Part shown: positions 13,436 to 22,404 of the stretch, piece after piece | How positions within the stretch are numbered: the first letter of the stretch is position 1 | How the letters are laid out: each line of letters opens with the position of its first letter | Assembly (NCBI GenBank): GCA_023392575.1 | Contig: JAEVYV010000376.1 | Location: 1 to 28,278 of the forward strand | Length of the DNA: 28,278 nt | Direction of reading: 5' to 3' | Origin: Bacteroidota bacterium | GTDB taxonomy: Bacteria; Bacteroidota; Bacteroidia; Chitinophagales; Chitinophagaceae | Position numbers and translations under genes: made by a program | Notes under the pieces: generated by a model | Told to the model about the DNA's origin: nothing | Seen by the model: only the letters and a program-made list of their open reading frames with translations | Databases searched by the model: none

Positions 13436-16018
13436 ATGGTCAAAGCAATTCAAAAGATCAAACAAGTGGCTTTTCAGCGGTATGGGCAGGAGGTACTTGC
13501 CTGCCTGTTGTTGTTGGTGGGTATTTATTTTCTGCGCCAGCAAAGACACCAAATGAGCGCCACCCTGTTTTACCTGAACCAGGCCTATGTTCCCTGGTTG
13601 CTGGTGGCCCTGCTGATTACCGGCATGTATATATTGCTGCAGTCGGGCATTTACCTAAAAAGCTTCTCGGCCCTGGGTGTGCCGCTGGGACTTGCCAAAA
13701 GCATAGAGCTTTTTTTAAAAAGAAACCTCATCAGCCTTTTTCTGCCCGGCGGTGGCCTAACCGCCCTGGCCTATACTCCGCTCAACATTAAAAATGCCGT
13801 GGCGGAAAAGATAAAGATCCATCAGGCCTCGGCCCTTTTTGCCTTTGCCGGCCTGCTGTCTACCTTTCTGGTGGGCTTGCCGGTGCTTTTTTTTAACGTA
13901 CCCACCAGCTTTAGAATAGCCCTTGCCATTATGGCTGCGGGCATTGCCGCTATCCTATTTTTATCCCACAGCTTTCAAAAAAAAGGCAGGTGGTACCAGT
14001 TTTTAGCGCAGCGTTTTCCCCAGGTTCCGCTCAACAAGTTTACCAGTGCTTCTGTAAACAAAAAAGATTTTTCCTTAGCGGTGGCCAGCTCGGTGGGGGT
14101 TGAGGTTTCCGGTCTTATCCATCTTTACCTCTGCATGCTGGCTGTGGGGGCCCAGCCTTCACTGCAGGCAGCGGCTGTGGCCTACATTGTGTCGGTAGTG
14201 CTGATGGTGGTCTCGCCGTTTTTAAAAGGCTTGGGCGCCATCGAGCTTTCTACCGTATTTATCCTTGTCCGGATGGGCTATCCGCCTCCCCAAGCCCTGG
14301 CCATCACCATCCTGTACCGCTTTTTCGAATTTTGGCTACCCCTGCTCTGCAGCGTGGTGGCTTTTCTGCTAAAAGGCAAACAACTGTTCCTGCGCATCTT
14401 CCCTGCTGTTTTAATCTTTGTGCTGGGCATCATCAACATTTTGTCCGTGGTTACGCCGCCGATTATGGAACGCCTGCGCTTTGTTCGCTTTTTTGTGCCG
14501 GTGGCAACCATTCATGCCACCAATCTTTTTGTTCTTTTTATTGGATTGACCCTGTTGGTTACGGCCGCCTTCCTGATCAAAGGCCGGCGCACAGCCTGGT
14601 GGATTGCCGTTACCATTTCGCTGCTTTCGGTTCCGGGTCATTTAATCAAGGCCCTTGATTACGAAGAAGCCCTGGTGGCGGCCCTTGTTTTCGTCTGGCT
14701 GCTGATCACCAAAAACCAATACCGCTCCAAAAGCAACCCCCAGGGGGTACAAACGGCCGTTGTCGTGGCCCTCATGTGTTTTATTGCGGTATTGGTGTAT
14801 GGATTCATTGGCTTTTACTTCCTGGAGAAAAGGCATTTTGGCCAGGACTTTAGCTGGCAACAATCCATCGTTAATGCCGTTCGCGGCTTTTTCCTGCTTA
14901 GTTCCGACAACCTGCACCCCCTGACCCGCTTTGGCGGGGAGTTTCTGCAATCCTTTCATTTTTTAGGCGTGCTGGCCTGGTTGTTTTTATTGTACTCCCT
15001 CACCCGGCCTTATCTGCAAAGCATACCCAGTCTGCCTTCCAGGGAAAGAGCCCAAAGTTTGATCTACCGGTATGGTCGTTCTTCGCTGGATTATTTTAAG
15101 CTGAGCGAAGACAAACTCCTGTTTTTTTCTACCCAAAAAGAAGGCTTTATTGCCTACCGCATAGCCGGCAGTTTTGCCATTGCGCTGGAGGAACCGGTTT
15201 GCCACCGCCACGACAAGGTGGCCGTACTCAGGGAATTTGAGACCTTTTGCCGGCAAAAGGGATTAAAAACTGCTTTTTACCGGGTGGACGAAGACAGCCT
15301 TTCGTACTTTACCCAATTAAAAAAGAAAAAACTGCCTATAGGCCAGGAAGCCATACTGGAAATAGCCAGTTTTGACCTGGCAGGCCGCAGCAAAAAATCG
15401 TTGCGTAATGCCCTCAACAGCCTGCAAAAAAAAGGATTCACCGCCCGGCTTTGCCCCCCGCCCCAGTCCGAAGATTTTTTAACGGAATTGGAAGCCGTTT
15501 CAAAGGAATGGCTTTTCACCTCGCACACAAAAGAGTTTGTTTTTGCCCAGGAAAGCTTTGAGCCTACCCTGCTGGCCCACCAGGACGTAATTGCCTGTTT
15601 TGACGAGAACAAAAAGGTGGTGGCCTTTTTAAACATCATTCCCGACTTTGCGCCGGGCGAATGCACTTACGACATGGTACGCAAAACAAGGGCTGCGCCG
15701 CCCGGTTGCATCGATGCGCTTTTGATTGAACTGATCCACTATGCCCGGCAACAAAACCTGCGCTACCTTAATTTGGGCCTGGTGCCTCTTTCGGGCATTA
15801 CCCAACCCGAGAATGCGGCCGAACAGATGATGCGGTTTGCTTACAACAAAATAAAATGGTTTAAACGCTATAAGGGCCTGCGGGAGTTTAAGGAGAAATA
15901 CGCCACACAGTGGCTGAACAAATTTCTTGTGTATGAAGACGATTTTGATCTTTTGCAGCTGCCGTCGGCTTTGAACAAAGTAATGAAACCTGCCCCGTCT
16001 AAATTAATACCGTCATGA
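13436..16018 (+). CDS. mprF: MprF-type phosphatidylglycerol aminoacyltransferase/flippase (860 aa)
   Basis: This is a two-part protein of the family's usual length. Residues 1 to about 330 form a multi-pass flippase domain (with LFLPGGGLTALAYTP near 100 and LKGLGAIELSTVFILVRMGY near 262); more membrane helices follow to about 530. The cytosolic synthase domain (about 535-850) shows family hallmarks: YRYGRSSLDYFKL at the start, TYDMVR near 742, LRYLNLGLVPLSG near 772, and KWFKRYKGLREFKEKYATQW near 805-825. It transfers an amino acid, often lysine, from tRNA to phosphatidylglycerol and flips the product outward, lowering negative surface charge and protecting against cationic peptides. Which amino acid is used cannot be told. 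The stop overlaps the start of the VirJ-like gene (ATGA). Confidence 0.93.
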   Translation: MVKAIQKIKQVAFQRYGQEVLACLLLLVGIYFLRQQRHQMSATLFYLNQAYVPWLLVALLITGMYILLQSGIYLKSFSALGVPLGLAKSIELFLKRNLISLFLPGGGLTALAYTPLNIKNAVAEKIKIHQASALFAFAGLLSTFLVGLPVLFFNVPTSFRIALAIMAAGIAAILFLSHSFQKKGRWYQFLAQRFPQVPLNKFTSASVNKKDFSLAVASSVGVEVSGLIHLYLCMLAVGAQPSLQAAAVAYIVSVVLMVVSPFLKGLGAIELSTVFILVRMGYPPPQALAITILYRFFEFWLPLLCSVVAFLLKGKQLFLRIFPAVLIFVLGIINILSVVTPPIMERLRFVRFFVPVATIHATNLFVLFIGLTLLVTAAFLIKGRRTAWWIAVTISLLSVPGHLIKALDYEEALVAALVFVWLLITKNQYRSKSNPQGVQTAVVVALMCFIAVLVYGFIGFYFLEKRHFGQDFSWQQSIVNAVRGFFLLSSDNLHPLTRFGGEFLQSFHFLGVLAWLFLLYSLTRPYLQSIPSLPSRERAQSLIYRYGRSSLDYFKLSEDKLLFFSTQKEGFIAYRIAGSFAIALEEPVCHRHDKVAVLREFETFCRQKGLKTAFYRVDEDSLSYFTQLKKKKLPIGQEAILEIASFDLAGRSKKSLRNALNSLQKKGFTARLCPPPQSEDFLTELEAVSKEWLFTSHTKEFVFAQESFEPTLLAHQDVIACFDENKKVVAFLNIIPDFAPGECTYDMVRKTRAAPPGCIDALLIELIHYARQQNLRYLNLGLVPLSGITQPENAAEQMMRFAYNKIKWFKRYKGLREFKEKYATQWLNKFLVYEDDFDLLQLPSALNKVMKPAPSKLIPS

Positions 16019-16671
16019 AGGCCTTAGTCTTGTTTTTAGCATTTTCTTTTGGCACCCAGCGCTCTACTCTGCCCGTGCTGCCGTACAAAGGACGCGATGC
16101 AAACAAACCCCTGCTGCTCTACATTAGCGGCGATGGCGGATTGCACAATTATTTTTCCGCCACCCTGCTGGAGCAGTGTAACCAGCAGGGTTATTCCATC
16201 GTAGGTTTTAATGCTAAAATGTATTTCCGCTCCAAAAAAAATCCTGAGCAAACCGCTGCCGATGCCGGCGCTGTGGCCGCCCAGTATCTGAAGGCCTGGA
16301 ACTGCAACAACCTGGTGCTGATTGGCTATTCTTTTGGCGCCGATGTGGTTCCCTTTATTCAAAGGCGTTGGCCGCCCCAACTTTCCCGCCAGGTACGACA
16401 CATTATCCTTATGTCGCCTTCCCGCAGCACCGACTTTCAAACCCATGTACTGGAGTGGACCGGCCTGGTAAAAACCCATGGGCTCAGCGTTCCCGCCGAG
16501 ATCAACAAACTAACCCTCCCCACTACCCTGATCTTTGGCACCGACGAAAAAACCTTTCCCCTGCAAAGCCTGACAGCAAAGAACCTAAAGGTGGTGAAAC
16601 TGCCGGGAGGCCATCATTACCGCTGGGACATCAATGCCGTGGTGGAGCAGATAAAGCGTTCGGCTCAATAG
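16015..16671 (+). CDS. virJ: VirJ/AcvB-type alpha/beta hydrolase (218 aa)
   Basis: An N-terminal hydrophobic segment (about 1-12) suggests export to the periplasm. The alpha/beta-hydrolase core has SGDGG (38-42, a hallmark of VirJ/AcvB), the nucleophile elbow GYSFGAD with Ser106, a candidate acid in GTDEKT (Asp177) and His200/His201 in GGHHYRWD. The start overlaps the mprF stop by 4 bases, so translation is coupled. In Agrobacterium the homologous AcvB is encoded with the MprF homologue LpiA and hydrolyses lysyl-phosphatidylglycerol (established). The same making-and-removing pair is therefore likely here. Confidence 0.88.
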   Translation: MKALVLFLAFSFGTQRSTLPVLPYKGRDANKPLLLYISGDGGLHNYFSATLLEQCNQQGYSIVGFNAKMYFRSKKNPEQTAADAGAVAAQYLKAWNCNNLVLIGYSFGADVVPFIQRRWPPQLSRQVRHIILMSPSRSTDFQTHVLEWTGLVKTHGLSVPAEINKLTLPTTLIFGTDEKTFPLQSLTAKNLKVVKLPGGHHYRWDINAVVEQIKRSAQ

Positions 16672-16694
16672 CCCGAAGCTTGTTTGTGTGACAA

Positions 16695-17777
16695 TCAAAG
16701 GGCATTGATGATCCGCATCATAGCCTGGAAGGCCGTGGCGGGACTGGCGGTCTGGTTGACAGTGCCGGTGATATAGACCTGCTTCTCGGGCACAAAAAAC
16801 GCGACCGAGCCGACTGAACCGCAATGCCCCAGGATCTCGGGAACCGGCTTAAACGGCGAGAGGATGCGGGGGATATAGAACTTTTGAACGCCGATGCCGT
16901 ATTGAAACGGAAAGAAAATATTGTTCCATTGCTTTAGTGCCGGCAACTGTTGCACAGGGAAAAAATGGCCTTCAAAAAAAGCCCGGATGAAGGTCATTTG
17001 GTCAAAAACATTGCTCACCACGTCCTGACAAGAAACCGTCCAGTATTGCGTCAGCCATATGGGGTTCAATTTAAAATACATGGGCGTACAGCCCTGCACC
17101 TGCTCCGACGGCAACACAAATGTGTGGTTCATGTTCAACCCGGTAAACATATCCTGCAACAGCTCACCTGTTTTCCTCTGGGTTGCCTGGGCCAGCACTG
17201 CGCCCAACAGGCGGAAATTAACTTCCGAGTAATTGGCCTTACCCTTTGCGCCGGGTGCAAACTTCAGTTCCTGTTGCTTGAGCACCGAAACCATTTTATC
17301 CAAAGGCCAGGCCTGGTCTTCACCATTCAAAATGCGTTGCATGTTCTTTTGCCCGTCCGGCCCTTTATCGATCAAATAGCACCGGAACCCGGTGGTGTGG
17401 CTCAGCAAATGCCGGATGGTTATTTCCTCTGAATAATCTGTGCCTTTGTAGTTGCATGCTCCCCGAAGCATTCCCTGGGGAAAGAAGGCCGCCACCTTGT
17501 CGGAAAGCCGGAGTTTTTGCTGCTCGCAAAGCTGCAGGGCCAGGGCAGAGAGCATGATTTTATTGATGCTGGCAATGAAGTACTGGCTGTTTGTGTTCAG
17601 GTTGCCGTGAGCGGACGCGAGGTTTAGGGAACGATCAACCGATTGCAGGTGAAACACGGCTCCCTGAACATGGGGTTTTGCTGCTGCTTTTTGAACGATG
17701 CGGTCTAATAAAGCCTGGTTCAATTTTGTCATAACATGGGTTGCTTGAACGGTTTGGGCTGTTGCGGCCACCGGCAA
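16695..17777 (-). CDS. Beta-lactamase-fold serine hydrolase, 5' end possibly frameshifted (360 aa)
   Basis: The S-x-x-K motif (SINK, Ser70 and Lys73 of the open frame) follows QYFIA; YSEVN near residue 183 stands in the Y-x-N position, and GHCGSVGS near 315 in the H/K-x-G position. This is the serine beta-lactamase-like family (penicillin-binding protein/esterase type) rather than a known antibiotic-resistance enzyme. No ATG opens the frame upstream; the open frame begins at TTG 17777 or at ATG 17732. Deleting one base of the A6 run at 17784-17789 would join an ATG at 17808 in frame and create the signal peptide MFYTFAVFGLLPVAATAQ. It converges with virJ, 23 bases away. Confidence 0.85.
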   Translation of the reverse strand: MPVAATAQTVQATHVMTKLNQALLDRIVQKAAAKPHVQGAVFHLQSVDRSLNLASAHGNLNTNSQYFIASINKIMLSALALQLCEQQKLRLSDKVAAFFPQGMLRGACNYKGTDYSEEITIRHLLSHTTGFRCYLIDKGPDGQKNMQRILNGEDQAWPLDKMVSVLKQQELKFAPGAKGKANYSEVNFRLLGAVLAQATQRKTGELLQDMFTGLNMNHTFVLPSEQVQGCTPMYFKLNPIWLTQYWTVSCQDVVSNVFDQMTFIRAFFEGHFFPVQQLPALKQWNNIFFPFQYGIGVQKFYIPRILSPFKPVPEILGHCGSVGSVAFFVPEKQVYITGTVNQTASPATAFQAMMRIINAL

Positions 17778-17808
17778 AAGCCCAAAAAACTGCGAATGTA
17801 TAAAACAT

Positions 17809-18169
17809 TAGGCGCTTAACCTGCGGGTCCCAGCCGTTAACGAAATGCTGGCCAAACAACAGCACGAACGAACCACCCGACTGTGCAAAACGAATGAAGT
17901 TTCTTTCAGGAATTGAGACTTGCCTACCGGCTAACAGACACAAGCAGTCGATAACCTGTCCTGATAAAAAACCAAAAAATCTTCTGCTAATGCATCAGCA
18001 ATCCAAGACACCCTGCGCAGAGGGCTTCCCCGAAAAAAAGCACAAATCATCTGGCTGAGTGCTGTTAAACAACATTGCAAGACATCATTGAAAGAACTAT
18101 CTTCATCACCTGCCCCGGGCTGACGGAACACAGAATGCTGCTGCTTCCAAAACACCTGATACGTACGCA
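17809..18169. other. Gene-poor spacer with attC-like words
   Basis: I see no convincing gene. GCCGGCTAACAG (about 17926-17937) and GGGCTGACGGAA (18117-18128) followed by a Gly/Cys-poor palindromic tail up to ACGTACGC resemble the ends of the attC sites of the array, but no R''/R' pair can be closed. It may be a relic of a cassette insertion. Confidence 0.3.
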
Positions 18170-18733
18170 ATGTTTAGATACATATTTATACTAATTAGCC
18201 TGACAATCGTATTGTTCTCCTGTGCGGTAACAGAAAATCTTTCCAACCGTTCGCTGCTAAAGTGCACCAAAGCAAATTCAGTCGAGCGGTCTTACAAAAA
18301 AATAGCAATTGCGGGAATGGGAATTTCCATTAACCGGATATTCTTTGAAAACTTATACAAGGAATTGAGCGCAGATTTTGCTAAGGTGGGTATTGTCACC
18401 GAAGAAGCGTATTTGGGGAAAGATTCATTAGAAATTGTGACAAATGCCCAAATTCTGTTCAAAAAAAGTGAGTCTGAAGCTTTTCTCTTAGTCATTCCCA
18501 CATCAACTGCCAAGGTAACAGATTTCACGAGTGAAATAGTTATCGTTAACGCAAGCAGCATGAAATTAAACCACAATATCCTGTTTCACTTATACGACAA
18601 AAAAGATGCGTCAAATTCCATCTGGGAGTCAACGCTTGGCATGGCCATAAACTTCACGAAACAGGGAGTATATCAACACATCTCAAAAAGCATTATAAAA
18701 AATCTAAAAAGCAATAGTGTAATTAATCCGTAA
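18170..18733 (+). CDS. Orphan lipoprotein of unknown function (187 aa)
   Basis: The lipobox LFSC (Cys18) after a hydrophobic segment predicts a lipoprotein. The mature domain (about 40-180) is alpha/beta with a pattern of helix-rich VxxEAYLG / LVIPTSTAKV strands, like small outer-membrane-associated lipoproteins, but I cannot name a family. The gene is AT-rich compared with its neighbours, stands alone between two gene-poor spacers, and both spacers contain attC-like words, so it may be a former cassette gene stranded outside the array (inference). Confidence 0.7.
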   Translation: MFRYIFILISLTIVLFSCAVTENLSNRSLLKCTKANSVERSYKKIAIAGMGISINRIFFENLYKELSADFAKVGIVTEEAYLGKDSLEIVTNAQILFKKSESEAFLLVIPTSTAKVTDFTSEIVIVNASSMKLNHNILFHLYDKKDASNSIWESTLGMAINFTKQGVYQHISKSIIKNLKSNSVINP

Positions 18734-19057
18734 TGCAATATAATGCTGGCAAATAGCATCTTGTCACAGCCCCCACTTTAGGCGGCAGCAGTTTGTGCAG
18801 ATGGTTTTGTTTCTGCTTCGGATTAAACCACTCGCTGCAAATCATCAAAACTTCTATTGGCCGGGCGGACACAACTTCCCTACTCCAGCAACTTTAAACC
18901 GTCAGCGTCAGAAATATCAAACAACCACACCGTCCGACAAGCCATAGAAAAACAAATTATCAGGCAGCCAGACGTTCAGTTTATTTCTTCGTTTCATAAG
19001 CTTACAGCATGAATCCTATTGCTACAACCAACGTCACCACTTACAGCAGCCTGCCAT
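18734..19057. other. Gene-poor spacer with a degenerate attC-like segment
   Basis: No ORF is supported. GGCCGGGCGGACACAACTTCC (18859-18879) resembles the loop word ccgggcggacgactttc of the attC at 7980-8175. The surrounding sequence has no clear core GTT/AAC pair. It may be a decayed attC downstream of the orphan lipoprotein gene. Confidence 0.3.
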
Positions 19058-20194
19058 TCATTTAAAAAGGTTCAATTCTTTTGCGAATTGTATGATATCG
19101 TTTGCCAGTAACGCGGGCTGTTCCATAGCAGCAAAATGACCGCCTGCGGGTACATCTGTCCAGTGTTGAATGTTGTACCCTCTCTCAATGAACTTCCGTG
19201 GCGGGAAGGGCTCTTCCTTGTGAAACCTGGCAACCCCCACCGGGATCTTTATAATATCATTTTTTGAAAAATGCAAAGGCGCACGGCTGTCTTCGTTATA
19301 AAGCCGGATAGAAGAATGGATGGTTTGGGTAAACCAGTACAAGCTGACGTTTGAAAGCAGTTCGTCTTTTGTAAAAACACTTTCAATGTTTCCGTTGCAA
19401 TCGCTCCAGCTATAAAACTTTTCAACCATCCAGGCACACAATCCAACAGGAGAATCGTTTAAGCCATATGCCAGTGTAAGCGGCTTTGTTCGATGTTGAT
19501 GGGAATATGCGCCTTCCCGCACAAACCAATCCTCAGCACTTTTTTGAAATTGAAGTTCTTCGTCCGTGAGTTTTTCCTGCGGGGGTAAATAAGGAAAATA
19601 GGAACCTTCAATATAGTTAAGATGCAAACCGAGCATGTTTTCAGGATGTCTTGCAGCAAGGGCCGTGCTGATACCTGCGCCGAAATCGCCACCTTGTGCT
19701 AAAACTTTTTCATACCCCAATTCCTTAATCAACTTACTCCATAAATCTCCTATGAACCAAAGATTACAACCCGGAGTATTCATTTTTTGAGAGAAGCCAA
19801 AACCGGGAATGGAAGGAATGATCAAATCGAATGAGCATTCCGGATCGGCGGTAAGGGGAACGATAAGTTTCATCATTTCCAGGAAAGAACCCGGCCAGCC
19901 ATGTGTAAGGATAAGCGGCACTGATATTTTCCCTTTACCTTTGATGTGCAAAAAATGGATTTTGACGCCATCTATCTCCGCTATATAATTAGGGTACTGG
20001 TTAATTTCATCTTCTGTTTTTTTCCAGTCAAACCCGTTCAGCCAATAATCAGCAAGCGCTTTTATGTAAGAAAGATCAGCGCCAAATCGCCAGCCGGAAT
20101 CATTGATCTCATCCGACCATCTTGTTTGACGTATTCTAAACTTTAAATCGTCAACAATTGGTTTTGATATGCTACATGTAAACTCAGTTACCAT
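19058..20194 (-). CDS. Epoxide hydrolase, EHN plus alpha/beta-hydrolase (378 aa)
   Basis: An N-terminal EHN-type lid (about 1-110: FRIRQTRWSDEINDSGWRFG...YWLNGFDWKK) precedes the alpha/beta-hydrolase core. The oxyanion-hole motif HGWPGS is at 98-103, GFGFS at 131-135, the nucleophile Asp170 in GGDFGA, candidate proton donor Tyr299 (RLYNED), and the catalytic His353 in GGHFAA. This is the microsomal-type epoxide hydrolase layout, which opens epoxides to diols by an aspartyl-ester intermediate. Length is normal and all main residues are present. No signal peptide is seen, so it is cytoplasmic. The substrate is unknown and the neighbours give no pathway. Confidence 0.9.
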   Translation of the reverse strand: MVTEFTCSISKPIVDDLKFRIRQTRWSDEINDSGWRFGADLSYIKALADYWLNGFDWKKTEDEINQYPNYIAEIDGVKIHFLHIKGKGKISVPLILTHGWPGSFLEMMKLIVPLTADPECSFDLIIPSIPGFGFSQKMNTPGCNLWFIGDLWSKLIKELGYEKVLAQGGDFGAGISTALAARHPENMLGLHLNYIEGSYFPYLPPQEKLTDEELQFQKSAEDWFVREGAYSHQHRTKPLTLAYGLNDSPVGLCAWMVEKFYSWSDCNGNIESVFTKDELLSNVSLYWFTQTIHSSIRLYNEDSRAPLHFSKNDIIKIPVGVARFHKEEPFPPRKFIERGYNIQHWTDVPAGGHFAAMEQPALLANDIIQFAKELNLFK

Positions 20195-20560
20195 TTGTTA
20201 TCCGGCTTATCGCTTTAGAGGTCGTTACAGCCTACTTGCCGGTTTGAACCGGGAGTGTTGCCATCGCATTGTGCAGATCATCTATCGGTTTTACGTTCAG
20301 ATAGAACACTCCGTATTCCGCCAGCCCTGAGCTGAAACCGCCTGGAAAACTAATGTACAAAATATATCCTGTTACACACCTGCATTCCCTCTGTCGGAAG
20401 TCATAGCTGATCAAAGCTACTGTTGATGCTGTGTTGGATCACCGCTGATGCAAACCGCTCCTATGTTAGGTGTACATGCCTTGGCGTTCAATGCTTATTT
20501 TGAGGTCAATGAGCCGCCTGCGAACGTTCGACTGCAGACTGCTTTTTATAAACTTAGTTG
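20195..20560. other. Spacer, no supported gene
   Basis: A 60-codon minus-strand frame (20232-20414) contains a protein-like stretch (GVFYLNVKPIDDLHNAMATL) and may be a gene remnant, but it has no recognisable domain and I do not call it a gene. No terminator or RNA gene is visible. Confidence 0.3.
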
Positions 20561-20965
20561 CTAAGCTAAACGGGAAACGAAGTTTGAATGAATACAAGAA
20601 AATAACTTCTGTTTGCTGGGCTTGGGAACTTGAAAAACACCGTCCGATAAATCAAATAGGTATCCTACTACAAAACCCTTTTCTGGATTGAATTCAAACG
20701 AGTATTCCCGAAGCGGTTTCCAAGTAGAAATCTTTTGTATAAACCTTTTGCCACTGTCGAAATGTGCTATTCGTTGTCCGCCTTCGCCTACAGAGATGAT
20801 GTCAGCCCTCAAGGGTTTTGGAATACCTAAGATTTTAAAAAGTATTGGGTCTGAATACTGTTCGATTTTTACGTTGGTGATGTTCTCCCGAATTGTTTCA
20901 CGTTGGGCATTAATGTCAATTATCGTGGTAATTGATTTTAGGATATGTTTTTGTTGCAACTTCAC
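20561..20965 (-). pseudogene. Truncated SRPBCC-like protein
   Basis: From the ATG at 20965 the frame reads like the first two thirds of a START/SRPBCC-fold protein: ITTIIDINAQRETIRENITN, then ILFKILGIPKPLRADIIS, then a strand-rich core ending REYSFEFNPEKGFVVGYLFDLSDGVFQV. The sequence then becomes low-quality (PKPSKQKLFSCIHSNF) and stops. In the next frame RSYFLVF appears around 20605-20625, which would fit the expected continuation, so a frameshift plus 3' loss is likely. Such proteins bind hydrophobic ligands. Assignment rests on my memory of the family pattern. Confidence 0.4.
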
Positions 20966-21294
20966 TTTGCGTAATTGAGTAGCATGACCGCCAACTCAAA
21001 AATATACGAAAGCCTCCGCCATTCAAAACACCAAAAAAATTATTCCAAGCCCTTTTTTGCCGTTGTTGATGTGAGGCAATGCTTTGAGTGGTAGCCCACC
21101 AACAACTGGCATGAGTTGTGCTTCCTTTTTCGATTAGATTGTAGTTTGGTCGTTGGTGCAGCGTTCACCCAAAAGCCATGAGGAATGCCAACAACGGCGT
21201 AGGGGCTCTTTGAAGCAATGGTATAATACCTCGTAACAGAACGCTTATGTTGTTGTGCCGCAACAGGACAAGAAAACGCGAAAACAACAGCTGG
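20966..21294. other. Spacer with dispersed-repeat copy and long inverted repeat
   Basis: No gene is visible. A 34-bp repeat copy lies at 20993-21026 (second copy at 22718-22751). GCCGTTGTTG near 21059-21068 and CAACAACGGC near 21190-21199 form a 10-bp inverted pair about 120 bases apart; its polarity (GTT first, AAC last) is the reverse of an attC site. Confidence 0.4.
20993..21026 (+). repeat. 34-bp dispersed repeat, copy A
   Basis: It starts AACTCAAAAA and ends CCGCCATTCAA, matching copy B at 22718-22751 at 29 of 34 positions in direct orientation. The two copies bracket the AI-2E-family permease gene. Confidence 0.6.
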
Positions 21295-22404
21295 TTATGA
21301 CGATTGTTCTTTGTCCTTTATTTTTTGAACAACTCTTTTCACCCTTTTTGGCAGGTGTTCTTCTTCGCCCAACAAAATACCCCAAGGCTGCAGAGGAGGA
21401 ACACGATCAAAGATTACTTTAGCAATGGCCAGGTAAGGAATCGCCAAAAACATACCTAGTATGCCCCAAACCATCTCGCCAATCACTACACCAAGGATTA
21501 CAATCAAGGGATTTAGCCTTACCTGTGCACCAACAATTTTGGGCATTAGAATGTTGCTATCAAGCAGGTGGATGCCTACGATAGTCACCGCAACATAAAG
21601 TGCATGACGTGGGTCCATAGTGGCAAACGTAATCAGAACGCTTAGTACAAGGGCGGTAAAGATGCCTACATAGGGAATGAGGTTAAAGAGGCCCAGCATC
21701 AAACCCAGTAAGAAAATGTACTTTACACCAAGCAGGGCAAACGCCAGGCAGGCCAAAATGGTAATGGTTATCATTTCTAAAAACAAACCAGTGATATACT
21801 TGCGCACAATGTACTTGACTTGTTCTGTAATATCGTAAATGAGGCTACTGTAATGTTCGGTAAACGCAGCCACAATAAAACGCATTAACAGCCTGCGGTA
21901 AAGCAAAAGAAAAAACGTGTAGAGCAATATAAAAATCAGGAGCAAAAAAATGCCCGACAACGAAAAGACCGTGCGTTCCACCAGAACCCCGCTGGAACTA
22001 AAGGCTTTTTGGGTAATGTCATTGATGTAAGCTGTTTGCCGCTCCACGTTGATATGGAAATGTTGTTGCAGCCACCCTTGCAGACTGTGGTACAAACTGG
22101 ATAGTTGCATTTTCAGTAAAGGCCACTCGGTACGCAGGCTTGCCAGTTGTTTACCCAGCAGATAAATAATTAAGGTGGCGCCGGTAAAGAAAAGAAAAAC
22201 GGAAAGAATAGTCGCAACGCCTCTTGGAAAGTGCAGCCTGTTCTCGAAAAAATTGGCCAGCGGCAAAAGCACGATGGCAAACAAAAACGAAAACAACAAG
22301 GGTACCAGTAGTTTTTCAGCCAGAACAGCAAGATAACCGGCCGCAATGAGAATGAGCAAAACAAAGCCAAGTCTCACATAGAAAGGCAATGTGATCTTTT
22401 TCAT
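21295..22404 (-). CDS. AI-2E family (PerM/YdiK-like) membrane transporter (369 aa)
   Basis: About eight membrane segments are visible: a pair at residues 10-50, one at 62-84, a soluble loop at about 90-145, then the conserved C-terminal half. Family hallmarks are FNLIPYVGIF (about 240-250), a GIHLLDSNILMPKIVG stretch (about 276-292) and LNPLIVILGVVIGEMVWGILGMFLAIP (about 297-323). Length is normal. Members export or exchange small molecules: TqsA was linked to AI-2 export, others to Na+/H+ antiport. The substrate here is unknown. It stands alone, with long spacers on both sides and no visible partner. Confidence 0.9.
   Translation of the reverse strand: MKKITLPFYVRLGFVLLILIAAGYLAVLAEKLLVPLLFSFLFAIVLLPLANFFENRLHFPRGVATILSVFLFFTGATLIIYLLGKQLASLRTEWPLLKMQLSSLYHSLQGWLQQHFHINVERQTAYINDITQKAFSSSGVLVERTVFSLSGIFLLLIFILLYTFFLLLYRRLLMRFIVAAFTEHYSSLIYDITEQVKYIVRKYITGLFLEMITITILACLAFALLGVKYIFLLGLMLGLFNLIPYVGIFTALVLSVLITFATMDPRHALYVAVTIVGIHLLDSNILMPKIVGAQVRLNPLIVILGVVIGEMVWGILGMFLAIPYLAIAKVIFDRVPPLQPWGILLGEEEHLPKRVKRVVQKIKDKEQSS

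Noticed and set aside
14278..15666. Several frames inside mprF on both strands
   Set aside because: The GC-rich coding sequence produces open shadow frames; none has a plausible start or domain, and MprF is uninterrupted.
16695..17777. Antibiotic-resistance beta-lactamase
   Set aside because: The S-x-x-K motif is present but the remaining motifs and length fit the broad serine hydrolase/esterase family; no resistance role can be supported.
17635..18170. Minus-strand frames 17635-17943 and 17931-18170
   Set aside because: The first overlaps the serine hydrolase in the wrong frame (though its ATG at 17808 is informative for the frameshift); the second reads through attC-like non-coding sequence.
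21059..21199. GTTGTTG/CAACAAC inverted pair as a reverse-oriented attC
   Set aside because: An attC has AAC on the left and GTT on the right on either strand's reading of the pair; here the order is the opposite, and no arms are present.
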